Source: Pseudomonadota bacterium
Lineage (GTDB): Bacteria > Desulfobacterota > Desulfobacteria > Desulfobacterales > Desulfobacteraceae
Assembly (NCBI GenBank): GCA_018821535.1
Contig: JAHJLV010000025.1
Location: 1 to 64,000, forward strand
Length of the DNA: 64,000 nucleotides
Reading direction: 5' to 3'
This document shows, piece after piece, positions 26,469-34,933 of this stretch. The notes beneath the pieces are model-generated. The model saw nothing but the letters and a program-made list of their open reading frames with translations, made no database searches and was not told the DNA's origin. Positions within the stretch are counted from its first letter, which is position 1, and every line of letters begins with the position of its first letter. Position numbers and translations under genes: made by a program.

Positions 26469-27782
26469 ATGATTTTATATATCATTGGGTTTATAGTGGT
26501 TTTTTTACTGGTCCTGGCCAGCGGGTTCCCTGTCGGCTTTGGTCTTGGATTTCTGGCCATGGGAATTTTAACCTGTTACGAAAATTTTGACATGGCAATG
26601 GTTACCGGGATTCAAAAGGCCCATACCGCTTTGAACTCCAGCGTTCTGGTGGCGGTTCCGCTTTTTATTCTGGCAGCCCAGCTGATTTCTGAAACCGGCA
26701 TGGGAAAGCGATTGTTTGACGCGGCTAAAGCCTTTTTAGGCAGATTCAAGGCAGGACTGGGGATATCCACCATTGTCAGCAGCGGTATTTTTTCAGCCAT
26801 GACAGGCTCAAGCTTTGTTGCCGCCTCAACCATGGGTCTGATCGCCATACCCGAGCTTCGGCGTGCAAAATATCCGGATGCCCTGACTTCTGCTGCCATC
26901 ACAGCCGGAGGGTCTTTGGGTGCAGTTATTCCGCCAAGTATCATTCTGATTATTTACGGTTACCTTACCGATGAATCCATTGGCAAATTATTTGCAGCAG
27001 GAATGGTCCCCGGGATATTGCTGATCGTGTTATATTCGGTGGGAATGGTGTTGTGTTCCGGAAGCATTGGAAAAGGTGTTGCCACACCGGACACTGATGT
27101 CGGGCCTGAGATGGAAACAAGAGAGCTGACAAAATGGGAGGCCCTTAAGGACGGTTTCTGGGGACTGATGGCACCTGTCATTATTCTGGGCGGCATTTAT
27201 CTGGGCATATTTACCGCATCCGAGGCTGCAGGTGTTGCCGTTATCTACTGCACCCTTATCGGGTTTTTCATATACAAATCCCTGACGCTTAAAAAATTCT
27301 GGGGAATTTTAAAATCCGCTGCAAATGTATCTGCCATGGTTGCGGTGATTGTCATGGGCGGAGCCATGCTCGGCTATGTGATCATTTTCGGCCGAATTCC
27401 ACATCAGATTCTTGAGATTATTATTGCAAGGGATTTAAATCCGATTCTTTTGCTGGTGATTGTCAATCTTGTTTTGTTTGTCATGGGCATGTTTCTGGAA
27501 GTGCTTGCACTGGTTTATCTTGCCATCCCATTACTGTATCCTGTGGTGCTGCACATGGGCTGGGATAATGTGTGGTTTGCGGTCATTTTTCTGCTCAATG
27601 TGAATCTGGCACTGATTACCCCGCCAATGGGAGGCGTGCTTTTTGTTGTGTCCATGATCGGCGGAATTCCTATCAATACCGTTATTAAAGGCGCAATACT
27701 GCCAATTATCATTCTCATTCTGGTGCTGATACTGGTGGTTGTTTTTCCGCCGCTGGCAACATGGCTTCCCGGTTTTGTATAG
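26469..27782 (+). CDS. dctM: TRAP transporter large permease (DctM family)
   Basis: This 437-aa membrane protein has about twelve hydrophobic segments. Typical features are the AGFPVGF-like start (ASGFPVGFGLGF), a scaffold with GSSFVAASTMGLIAIPEL, GGSLGAVIPPSI and a C-terminal ITPPMGGVLFVVSMIGG repeat. It is the Na+-coupled translocation subunit. It completes a dctPQM set within the TetR-controlled operon. Confidence 0.94.
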   Translation: MILYIIGFIVVFLLVLASGFPVGFGLGFLAMGILTCYENFDMAMVTGIQKAHTALNSSVLVAVPLFILAAQLISETGMGKRLFDAAKAFLGRFKAGLGISTIVSSGIFSAMTGSSFVAASTMGLIAIPELRRAKYPDALTSAAITAGGSLGAVIPPSIILIIYGYLTDESIGKLFAAGMVPGILLIVLYSVGMVLCSGSIGKGVATPDTDVGPEMETRELTKWEALKDGFWGLMAPVIILGGIYLGIFTASEAAGVAVIYCTLIGFFIYKSLTLKKFWGILKSAANVSAMVAVIVMGGAMLGYVIIFGRIPHQILEIIIARDLNPILLLVIVNLVLFVMGMFLEVLALVYLAIPLLYPVVLHMGWDNVWFAVIFLLNVNLALITPPMGGVLFVVSMIGGIPINTVIKGAILPIIILILVLILVVVFPPLATWLPGFV

Positions 27783-27868
27783 CCGTCGGATCAGATGCGG
27801 GTACTGATTTTTTTAAAAAGAAGATGGATATAACAGGCTGCTAACCCTGCCTGACAGGAGAATATATA

Positions 27869-28399
27869 ATGATAAAACAAATTAATAAAATTCTGTTTGC
27901 AACAGATCTTTCCAGAAGTTCGGTTGACGTATTTGAAAAAACAGTGGCGCTTGCAAACCAGGTGAATGCGTCCATTGTCATTGTTCATGTGATTGAAGAC
28001 GGGTCAGGCGGTGGCGGGACACAAAAACAGATTATCCATCTGGTTGACCGTGACCTGTACGAAAAAAACAGAAAACAGAGCCAGGATACGGTCCGGAATG
28101 TTCTTATCGGAAAACAAAGACTGGTTCCGGCCATACAAAAGGCCTTAAAGGAGCTGTGCGACCAGAACAATGCATGTACCGGTGATGTTGAACGCCCGGT
28201 CAAGATTGATTCCATAGAGGTGGTATATGGAAATGCGGCCGAGAGGATTATGGAAATTGCCGAAAAAACCGGCTGTGATCTTATTTCAATGGGGTATTAT
28301 CAACACGGGTCTATACTGAAAATGATTACAGGAAGCCATATCGGGAAAAATATTATTCACGGGAGCAATATTCCCGTTTTTCTGGTGCCGCTGACTTAA
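27869..28399 (+). CDS. Universal stress protein (UspA family)
   Basis: This 176-aa single-domain UspA protein begins with KILFATDLSRSSVDVFEKTVAL and ends with the nucleotide-binding region MGYYQHGSILKMITGSHIGKNIIHGS. UspA genes are often embedded in TRAP operons, where they may bind the binding protein or sense ATP. It lies between dctM and the CoA-transferase gene on the same strand. Confidence 0.88.
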   Translation: MIKQINKILFATDLSRSSVDVFEKTVALANQVNASIVIVHVIEDGSGGGGTQKQIIHLVDRDLYEKNRKQSQDTVRNVLIGKQRLVPAIQKALKELCDQNNACTGDVERPVKIDSIEVVYGNAAERIMEIAEKTGCDLISMGYYQHGSILKMITGSHIGKNIIHGSNIPVFLVPLT

Positions 28400-28463
28400 T
28401 GATGATGGTTTTTGGAATTTAAGCTGCAAACAGACAGAATACTAAAAAAAAGGACAATTTGAG

Positions 28464-30635
28464 ATGGAAATAAAAAAGCCGTTGTACCTTAATGTTGAGC
28501 AGGCTGTGGATCGTATTATCGACCTGTTTGAAAAGGACATCAGAATCGGCACGCCACTCGGGCTTGGAAAGCCTGTTTTATTGATTAATACGTTATACCA
28601 GCGGGCAAAAAAAGACCCGTCGATCAAGCTGAACATCAACGGGTCCCTGTCCGTTGAAAAGCCCGGAGGGGACAGTGACCTTGAACGCCGTTTCTGGGGA
28701 CCGGTTGTGGAAAAACATTTTGGCGGGGTTCAGGATCTGGATTATATGCTTGATCTGAGGGCAGGTACCTTGCCTGAAAATGTGATCATCACAGAGGCCT
28801 ACTGCAAGGCTGGCGCATACCGAAACGATCCCAAGATGCAGCAGAATTACGTAAGTTCCAATTATACCCACACGGTAAGAGATGCCTATGCCGGCGGCTT
28901 TAAAGTTTACGCACAGATGATGGCCCGGCAGGAGGATGAAAACGGCGTGAAATACAGTGCAGCATGCAATGCTGATCTGATTCTGGGGATTTTCGACATA
29001 TATGAAAAAAATGAAAAAAAAGGGATCCGGCATCTTTCCATCGGCGTGGTTAATCCCCATCTGCCGTTCATGTATGGAGATGCGGTTGTATCAGCGGACA
29101 AATGGGACATCGTGATTGATGATCCGTCCTGCTACGCCCCCTTGTTTGCGCCGCCCCATCAGCCGGTGACAGTTTCAGATTATTTTATCGGTCTGCATGT
29201 CAGCACCCTGATCAAGGATGGCGGCACCCTTCAGATCGGCATCGGGGCGCTGGGTGACTCCATTGCCTATTGCCTGGGATTGCGCAACAATCAGAACCCG
29301 GCCTACAATACAGTGCTTGAGGACAGCGGCATCCGGGCCCGTTATAATGAACTGATTGATGAGACCGGGGGTACCGGGGTTTTTGAAAAAGGGCTTTACG
29401 GATCAACCGAAATGCTTGTGGATGGGTTTTTGCAGTTGTACAAGAGCGGGGTCATCAAACGAAAAGTCTATCATCATGCCGGTGTGCAGCGTCTGATCAA
29501 TGAGGGCAGGCTTGAAGAGAAGATTCCAAAAGATATTCTTCAGCAGATGCTGGATCAGGAAACGATTCCGCCGTATCTGACGCAAAAGGATTTTGCCGCA
29601 CTGCACAAGGTGGGTGTTTTCAAAGAGGGTGTAACCTACGCCGATGGACACATTGTTTGCGAAGGCAAAACCTATTCGCCTTTGCTCCTGGATTCCAACA
29701 ATCTTGAAGCTATCTGCGAAAACTGTCTGGGCACTGAATTGAAAAACGGTATTGTGCTTACCGGTGCTTTTTTTATAGGGCCCCAGGAGTTTTATGATGA
29801 TCTTAAAAATATGCCCCTGGAAGAAAAACTTCAGTTTGAGATGTGCGGCGTGGATGTGGCCAACCAGCTTTATGGCGGAGAAACGCTTCGCAGACTGCAG
29901 CGCACAGATGGTCGTTTCTGTAATACGGGCATGAAAGCCACGCTGCTGGGCCATATTTCTTCAGACATGCTTGAAGATGGTACAGTGATAAGCGGCGTGG
30001 GCGGTCAGTATAATTTTGTTGCCATGGGTCATGCCCTTCATGATGGTCGTGTGATCATGATGATCAAAAGCACCCGTCAGGAAAAAGGAAGAACATACTC
30101 CAATATTCTGTATAAATATGGCAACGTGACCATTCCGCGCCATTTGAGGGATATTATTGTCACCGAATACGGTATTGCAGATATCCGCAGTAAAAACGAC
30201 CAGGACGTGATCAAGGAGATGCTGAATGTAACCGATTCAAGGTTCCAGGATGAACTGCTGGCAGAAGCTGTAAAACACAACAAGATTCCCGGGGATTATA
30301 AGATCCCTGAACAGTTCAGGAATAATACCCCGGAAGCGCTGGCTGCAAAAATGGGTGCGGCAAAGGCCTCAGGATTGTTTCCCGCATTCCCGTTTGGCGG
30401 TATTTTTTCCAAGGAGGAGCTTGCGATTGCATTTTCATTGAGAGCCTTGAAAGGCAAAATGGTAAGCGATACCGCCTCTGAAATTCCGCAGATCATGAAT
30501 TCTTTGCCCACGGATATTCCAGGGGATCTTGTCCCTGTGTTTGAACGCATGGGGCTGATAAACCCGAAAACACCTGAAGAGAAAAAAACCTGTATGCAGC
30601 TTATGCTGGCATTGAAAGTGGCGGGTTTATTTTAA
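28464..30635 (+). CDS. Acetyl-CoA hydrolase/transferase-family CoA-transferase (long form)
   Basis: This 723-aa protein belongs to the acetyl-CoA hydrolase/4-hydroxybutyrate CoA-transferase family but is much longer than the roughly 430-aa short forms. DGGTLQIGIGALGDSIA (252-268) is the oxyanion/substrate loop and YGSTEMLVDG places the likely catalytic Glu at 316. About 130 residues separate this from a C-terminal half containing RRLQRTDGRFCNTGMKAT, VGGQYNFVAMG and REITVTEYGIADIR-like features (residues 560-585). It would activate the imported acid by CoA exchange. It closes the operon and is followed by a hairpin. Confidence 0.85.
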   Translation: MEIKKPLYLNVEQAVDRIIDLFEKDIRIGTPLGLGKPVLLINTLYQRAKKDPSIKLNINGSLSVEKPGGDSDLERRFWGPVVEKHFGGVQDLDYMLDLRAGTLPENVIITEAYCKAGAYRNDPKMQQNYVSSNYTHTVRDAYAGGFKVYAQMMARQEDENGVKYSAACNADLILGIFDIYEKNEKKGIRHLSIGVVNPHLPFMYGDAVVSADKWDIVIDDPSCYAPLFAPPHQPVTVSDYFIGLHVSTLIKDGGTLQIGIGALGDSIAYCLGLRNNQNPAYNTVLEDSGIRARYNELIDETGGTGVFEKGLYGSTEMLVDGFLQLYKSGVIKRKVYHHAGVQRLINEGRLEEKIPKDILQQMLDQETIPPYLTQKDFAALHKVGVFKEGVTYADGHIVCEGKTYSPLLLDSNNLEAICENCLGTELKNGIVLTGAFFIGPQEFYDDLKNMPLEEKLQFEMCGVDVANQLYGGETLRRLQRTDGRFCNTGMKATLLGHISSDMLEDGTVISGVGGQYNFVAMGHALHDGRVIMMIKSTRQEKGRTYSNILYKYGNVTIPRHLRDIIVTEYGIADIRSKNDQDVIKEMLNVTDSRFQDELLAEAVKHNKIPGDYKIPEQFRNNTPEALAAKMGAAKASGLFPAFPFGGIFSKEELAIAFSLRALKGKMVSDTASEIPQIMNSLPTDIPGDLVPVFERMGLINPKTPEEKKTCMQLMLALKVAGLF

Positions 30636-30663
30636 GTTACGAATACTATATCAAAATAATATA

Positions 30664-30690
30664 TATGGATTTGAATCAGCTGACCCGGAT
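30664..30690. repeat. 27-bp repeat, copy 1, before the CTERM gene
   Basis: It differs from 31942-31968 at a single position and lies in the same orientation. The two copies flank the VPxPxA-CTERM gene, 1,278 bp apart. Confidence 0.75.
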
Positions 30691-30717
30691 CAAGGTGATT
30701 TCAGGGTTGGCTGATTC
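30673..30717 (+). terminator. Hairpin after the CoA-transferase gene
   Basis: GAATCAGCTGACCC (30673-30686) pairs with GGGTTGGCTGATTC (30704-30717) over 14 positions when two G-U wobbles are allowed. It lies 37 bp after the stop codon. There is no long T-run, so termination may be inefficient or factor-assisted. Confidence 0.5.
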
Positions 30718-30719
30718 AG

Positions 30720-30757
30720 ATTTCTTCATTCAAGACAAGATTCAGCAGCAATTTTTT
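30720..30757 (-). repeat. Copy of the 3' end of the ATP-grasp gene
   Basis: These 38 bp match 35824-35861, the terminal codons and stop of the ATP-grasp gene, at 36 positions in the same orientation. The minus strand here still reads LLLNLVLNEEI followed by a stop. No other part of that gene is present, so it looks like a remnant of a duplication or recombination. Confidence 0.6.
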
Positions 30758-31107
30758 TTAAACCCAAAATATCAATAAAAGCTATAATTCTATCGTCCCA
30801 AAAGTCACTTTTCGCGCAAATGCCAATATGGTTTCTCTTTTCTTTTTAAAAATCTTTCTTTTTTTGCGTGTTGTGCCCTTGTCCTTTTTAATGGTCCGGG
30901 TATTTTTTACCATGTTTTTAGGAGTTTATTGTAACAGTATGGCATTTATTCCACAGCAGGTGATTTCCCTCTAACTGCCTGTAAACAGGGAGGATGAGGG
31001 TCTTGTAAAATAATTTATACTGGTGCATTTCTTGCATTCTGTCCATGAGGGCAGATCTATTGGGTCTCATAAACATTATTTTTGAGGGTCAGGAGGGGTT
31101 TAACAAA

Positions 31108-31764
31108 ATGAAAAGAGTATTGTTCTTCTGTGTTTTCTTAATTGTTCTGGGTTTTTCAAATCTTGCCAGTGCAGTGCTTGTTGTCGATACGGGTGCACCG
31201 GATAACATTTGGCCTTCCAGTTTTGTCGGAGGCTATGGCCAGGCAGGCAATACCAGCCAGTGGCTGGCCGGTCAGTTCACGCTTGATAAGGGATATGACA
31301 TATATGAAATGCAGGGGTATTTAGCTGTCAATGTCCAGGGAGAAGTTCTTATCACTATTTATGAAGACAGCAACGGGCGTCCCGGTGATTTTGTCTTCAG
31401 CAAAACGTTTATGTCTGAAGATGGGAATTCTTCTTTCTATGGCTGGCAGGGAACAAGCGGTTATGCCGGACACCTTGATGCCGGGACTTACTGGATTGCG
31501 TTTGGTGCACCGGATAATTCAATATTTGAAGGTGGCATGGGTACCTCTAACCTTATCTCACCGATAATGGATGCAGAGGCCTACAGGGCAAATATGGGAG
31601 GTGAGTTAGGCTGGTCTGACTGGCAGGTTGCCCCCCTGGATTATCCGGATTTCGGGTTCGGGGTTTACGCCAGAATTGAAGGCAGCCCTGTCCCGGTTCC
31701 AGGTGCAATCTGGCTTTTGGGTTCAGGAATTATCGGACTGGCAGGTCTGAGAAGAAAATATTAA
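31108..31764 (+). CDS. VPxPxA-CTERM sorting-domain exported protein
   Basis: This 218-aa protein has a signal peptide (about residues 1-22, ending NLASA). A beta-rich secreted domain follows. The C-terminal tripartite signal contains VPVPGAIWLLGSGIIGLAGL then RRKY, matching the VPxPxA-CTERM variant of PEP-CTERM anchors. Such signals are processed by exosortases, and the proteins are linked to exopolysaccharide or biofilm. The central domain resembles choice-of-anchor type proteins, with no catalytic motif. ATG 31108 follows an AGGAGGGG site. No exosortase gene is in the window, so it must act from elsewhere. Confidence 0.85.
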   Translation: MKRVLFFCVFLIVLGFSNLASAVLVVDTGAPDNIWPSSFVGGYGQAGNTSQWLAGQFTLDKGYDIYEMQGYLAVNVQGEVLITIYEDSNGRPGDFVFSKTFMSEDGNSSFYGWQGTSGYAGHLDAGTYWIAFGAPDNSIFEGGMGTSNLISPIMDAEAYRANMGGELGWSDWQVAPLDYPDFGFGVYARIEGSPVPVPGAIWLLGSGIIGLAGLRRKY

Positions 31765-31773
31765 TAAAAAAAG

Positions 31774-31805
31774 AAATGGCCGGGAGCTCATGCTTCCGGC
31801 CATTT
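31774..31805 (+). terminator. Rho-independent-type terminator after the CTERM gene
   Basis: AAATGGCCGGGAGC (31774-31787) and GCTTCCGGCCATTT (31792-31805) form a 14-bp stem with a TCAT loop. Four tandem TTAAC units (31804-31823) follow. It would stop transcription in either direction. The remaining gap to 32046 holds the second 27-bp repeat and no gene. Confidence 0.8.
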
Positions 31806-31941
31806 AACTTAACTTAACTTAACTGGTTCTATATTTATTCGGATTCTGTATGCCCAGTTTTTTCTAAAGTGTCAAAAATAAACTGGCGTTCCATTTCCTA
31901 TAGCGTGGTCTGACCTGAAATTGATTCATCCGGTCCCGTGG

Positions 31942-31968
31942 TATGGATTTGAATCCGCTGACCCGGAT
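31942..31968. repeat. 27-bp repeat, copy 2, after the CTERM gene
   Basis: It shares 26 of 27 bases with 30664-30690. Downstream bases diverge and do not reproduce the hairpin of copy 1. Confidence 0.75.
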
Positions 31969-32046
31969 TGCAGTGATCTTCATATGGGCTTTGCCAGGGT
32001 CCGCTGTGCAGACATATGGTGATTTCTTGAATTTTTAGAATCCCTG

Positions 32047-33513
32047 TCAATAAATTGCTTTCCTGCGCGCCTCATAAAGAGAAATAGCAGCAATTGTTTT
32101 AAGTGCATCCTTCACGCGATCAAAAACCGGAATTCCAGTGGAAAGCAGTTTTTTGCGAACCTCCCGGATAACTTCCTCGATATCCATTGCTTCCAGCTCC
32201 TGTTTATAATTGGGCAGGATCATTACAAGGGGCTTTCCTCCTTCTGTTACAGATGAACTACAGGCTGTGACCAGACTGTCTATGGGGGTAACCTTTCGCA
32301 TGTGATTCTCTCCCATATTTGAGGCCAGAGACTTGTATGAATGCAACAATTGTATCATGATATGAATCTGGATATTTCCATCACCAGAAGCGTGAAGAAT
32401 CGTCTCTTTGAGAATTTGGGGGGGAACAAAGGGATTGGCAATATCAATGGGGTTGGCCGGACTGGATCCGGGTTGCGGTAATATCTGGCGGATCTTTTCC
32501 TGGATATCTGTTCTGAGCGGAGGGGTCGAAAGTCCCATTTTGTCTGCCATATCAGTTGCGTTGACTCCGAGTGCACCGCCGCCGCCAATGACGGTCATTC
32601 CTTTGTATTCCTGTAACGGGAGCATGGAAAATGCCAGTGCCATATCGGACATTTCCTGCAGGTTCTCAACCTGCACGGCATTGCTCTGCCGCAGCGCTGA
32701 TTTCCAGATTTTATGACTGCCGCCCATGGATGCGGTATGGCTTGCCACTGCTCGCCCTCCGGCATCAGAAAGACCGCCTTTCATAACGATCACAGGTTTT
32801 TCCATGGTGGTGTCGCTGAGAACCTTAAAAAATTTTCTGCCGTCTTTTACCCCTTCAATATATAGACAGATAACTTTGGTTTCAGGATCACAACGAAGAT
32901 ATTCAAGCATTTCAGTTTCACGCAGGTCACACCCGTTTCCAAAACTTACCATCTTTGAAAACCGGATGCCTCTCCATTTGCCAAGATATGCAAAATCGAT
33001 CGAAAGACCGCCACTTTGAGAGAGAAATGCCACTGCTCCAGCCTCTCTTGACAGGTCTGGGCCGGGAAGCATGGTCAATCCAGATTTTGGACAATAGATG
33101 CCAAAACAGTTTGGTCCGATAACCCGTATCCCTTTTGCAGCAATCTCTTTTATTTGACGGTCAAGTTCAAACCCTTCAGGTGTAGCGACTTCACTGAAAC
33201 CTGAAGAAAGAATTTCAGCACCGACAGCACCTTTTTTGCGGCAGGACTCAAGCGCATCCGGAACTTTTTGGGCGGGTACTGCGATAATGGCAAAATCAAT
33301 GGAACCGGGGATTTCATCGATGGAACGATAGATTTTCAGGCCGGAGATCGTCCCGCCCTTTGGGTTTACCGGGTACAGATTGCCAGCATATCCGATTGCT
33401 TTAAGAGAAAGCAATATCCCTTTTCCAAAACCGAATCCTTCGCTTGACACGCCAATCACTGCAACGTTTTCAGGATTAAATATCCGTTCAAAATCATTAA
33501 ATTGTATAGACAT
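32047..33513 (-). CDS. NDP-forming acyl-CoA synthetase, CoA-binding (alpha-like) subunit
   Basis: This 488-aa subunit resembles the alpha chain of ADP-forming acetyl-CoA synthetases. It has a CoA-binding Rossmann domain (NVAVIGVSSEGFGFGKGILLS), a succinyl-CoA-ligase-like domain (GPNCFGIYCPKSGL, FLSQSGGLSIDF) and the phospho-histidine loop ASHTASMGG. With the separate ATP-grasp beta subunit it can make acyl-CoA from acid and ATP, or ATP from acyl-CoA. ATG 33513 follows GGAGG at 8-nt spacing, better than upstream candidates. It diverges from the TetR gene at 33657. Confidence 0.87.
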   Translation of the reverse strand: MSIQFNDFERIFNPENVAVIGVSSEGFGFGKGILLSLKAIGYAGNLYPVNPKGGTISGLKIYRSIDEIPGSIDFAIIAVPAQKVPDALESCRKKGAVGAEILSSGFSEVATPEGFELDRQIKEIAAKGIRVIGPNCFGIYCPKSGLTMLPGPDLSREAGAVAFLSQSGGLSIDFAYLGKWRGIRFSKMVSFGNGCDLRETEMLEYLRCDPETKVICLYIEGVKDGRKFFKVLSDTTMEKPVIVMKGGLSDAGGRAVASHTASMGGSHKIWKSALRQSNAVQVENLQEMSDMALAFSMLPLQEYKGMTVIGGGGALGVNATDMADKMGLSTPPLRTDIQEKIRQILPQPGSSPANPIDIANPFVPPQILKETILHASGDGNIQIHIMIQLLHSYKSLASNMGENHMRKVTPIDSLVTACSSSVTEGGKPLVMILPNYKQELEAMDIEEVIREVRKKLLSTGIPVFDRVKDALKTIAAISLYEARRKAIY

Positions 33514-33567
33514 AGTACAGGCCTCCATTGTGGCTTTCCGGCGGTGTTTTTTCCCCAATAAAAATAC

Positions 33568-33617
33568 TTGACGTCGGTATGATGACTTTGTATAAACATA
33601 CCATGCGGTATGGTATG
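33568..33617 (+). promoter_or_regulatory. Promoter and TetR-type operator for the synthetase locus
   Basis: TTGACG (33568-33573) and TATAAA (33591-33596) are separated by exactly 17 bp and face the TetR gene. Directly after the -10 lies a perfect inverted repeat, CATACCAT-5 bp-ATGGTATG (33597-33617), covering the expected transcription start. This arrangement predicts repression by the adjacent TetR protein, and the site also lies upstream of the divergent alpha-subunit gene. Confidence 0.75.
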
Positions 33618-33656
33618 GAAACGGATTTGTTCTGTCAATACAAAAATGGATAGCGG

Positions 33657-34187
33657 ATGCAAAATATTGTAAAACCAAAGGAAATCTGGCTGAGCAAAGG
33701 ATTGAAAATTCTGGAAGAAGAGGGGCCGAATTTTCTTTCTATTGATAATTTAGCCTTGCAGACAGGCAAAACCAAAGGGTCTTTTTATCATCATTTCAAG
33801 AGCAGGGAAAAATACATTGAAGCACTTTTAAATTACTATGAAATGAAAACAACTGTGGAAATCCTTCATGCGGTTAATGAAGAAAAAGAACAGGTTGCAC
33901 AGCTTAAAAAATTGACAGCGCTGGTATTTCAAATTTCCAGCAGGCTGGAGCTTGTCGTTCGTGCCTGGGCTCTGCACGAACCGGTTGTAAAAGACTTTCA
34001 GGACAGTATTGATCAAAAACGTCTGGCGCATCTGACAGAAATTTATCTTCCAACCTGTAGTGATTTTTCTCAAGCACAGGCCCAGGCGTTTAAAAATTAT
34101 TCAATTTATATTGGTATCCAGCAACTCAGGCATCTTCATACTGAAAATAAATTCAGAGCATTATTAAAAAATATTTTTTTACCCTAA
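33657..34187 (+). CDS. TetR-family transcriptional regulator
   Basis: This 176-aa regulator has the TetR helix-turn-helix (LSIDNLALQTGKTKGSFYHH, about residues 27-46) followed by a helical effector domain. It lies between and divergent to the two subunit genes of the acyl-CoA synthetase and 21 bp upstream of the beta subunit gene. It should therefore control both, using the inverted repeat at 33597-33617. Its ligand is unknown, perhaps an acyl-CoA. Confidence 0.88.
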   Translation: MQNIVKPKEIWLSKGLKILEEEGPNFLSIDNLALQTGKTKGSFYHHFKSREKYIEALLNYYEMKTTVEILHAVNEEKEQVAQLKKLTALVFQISSRLELVVRAWALHEPVVKDFQDSIDQKRLAHLTEIYLPTCSDFSQAQAQAFKNYSIYIGIQQLRHLHTENKFRALLKNIFLP

Positions 34188-34208
34188 GCCGGTTAAACAG
34201 GAGCGATT

Positions 34209-34886
34209 ATGACGGACATCATTAAAAATGCCATTGCTAAAAAACAGACAGCCTTATCAGAATATGAATCAAAACTTGTTATTGAGGCTGCCGGAATCCC
34301 CATTGCAAAGCAGGGCCTTGCATTGACCCGGAATGAAGTCATAAACCTGGCTGGGAAAATAGGTTATCCGGTTGTAATGAAGGGCTGCTCTGATAAATTT
34401 ACGCATAAAACCGAAATGGGGCTGGTAAAGATGAACATTAAAAACGATTCTGAGGCCTTAATTGCTTATGACAGTCTGACATCAAAAGGGTTTGATATGG
34501 ATGGCGTGCTGGTTGTGGAGATGATCACCGGCGAAAGGGAATTTGTGGTGGGGCTCAGCCGGGACCCTCAGTTCGGGCCGTATGTTATGTTCGGTCTTGG
34601 CGGTATTTATACGGAAGCATTGAAGGATGTCAGTTTCAGAGTGGCACCGTTGAGGGCGTTTGATGTACAGGACATGATCAGTGAAACATCTGCACAGAAG
34701 CTGCTGGGAGATTTCAGGGGAAAGCCCGGCGTTGACCGGGAGCAATTGACTCAGATACTGATCCGGATCGGGCAGCTGGGGCTTGAAAACGAAGAGATTG
34801 CCGAGATCGATATTAACCCGATCATCCTTCAGGGAGATACGTTATTTGCCGCAGATGCCCTTGTTGTTTTAAATAATGTATCTTGA
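34209..34886 (+). CDS. NDP-forming acyl-CoA synthetase, ATP-grasp (beta-like) subunit
   Basis: This 225-aa ATP-grasp protein matches the beta subunit of ADP-forming acyl-CoA synthetases. Features are GYPVVMKGCSDKFTHKTEMGLV (nucleotide-binding, residues 56-77), REFVVGLSRDPQFGPYVMFGLGG and the terminal EIAEIDINPIIL. It is co-directional with, and 21 bp after, the TetR gene, while its partner is encoded on the other strand. Confidence 0.88.
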   Translation: MTDIIKNAIAKKQTALSEYESKLVIEAAGIPIAKQGLALTRNEVINLAGKIGYPVVMKGCSDKFTHKTEMGLVKMNIKNDSEALIAYDSLTSKGFDMDGVLVVEMITGEREFVVGLSRDPQFGPYVMFGLGGIYTEALKDVSFRVAPLRAFDVQDMISETSAQKLLGDFRGKPGVDREQLTQILIRIGQLGLENEEIAEIDINPIILQGDTLFAADALVVLNNVS

Positions 34887-34933
34887 ATTTTTAACCGCTT
34901 ATACCGTCAGGAACATAATTTTTCAGGAAAAGA

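Larger units (their letters stand above)
30636..31107. other. Non-coding stretch with hairpin and duplicated fragments
   Basis: This 472-bp gap follows the CoA-transferase gene. It contains a 14-bp hairpin, a 27-bp repeat shared with 31942-31968 and a 38-bp copy of the 3' end of the ATP-grasp gene. On the minus strand, about 30740-30850, a short frame encodes WDDRIIAFIDILGL, which resembles the start of FIDILGF-type hypothetical proteins but is closed at both ends by stops. The rest is T-rich with no gene. Confidence 0.6.

Noticed and set aside
30735..30850. Minus-strand fragment encoding WDDRIIAFIDILGL
   Set aside because: It resembles the start of a hypothetical protein family, but stops bound it on both sides and no start codon exists. 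It is too short to call even as a pseudogene.
31804..31823. Four tandem TTAAC units as a possible array or microsatellite
   Set aside because: It is only 20 bases, follows a terminator and is too short to support a repeat-array claim.
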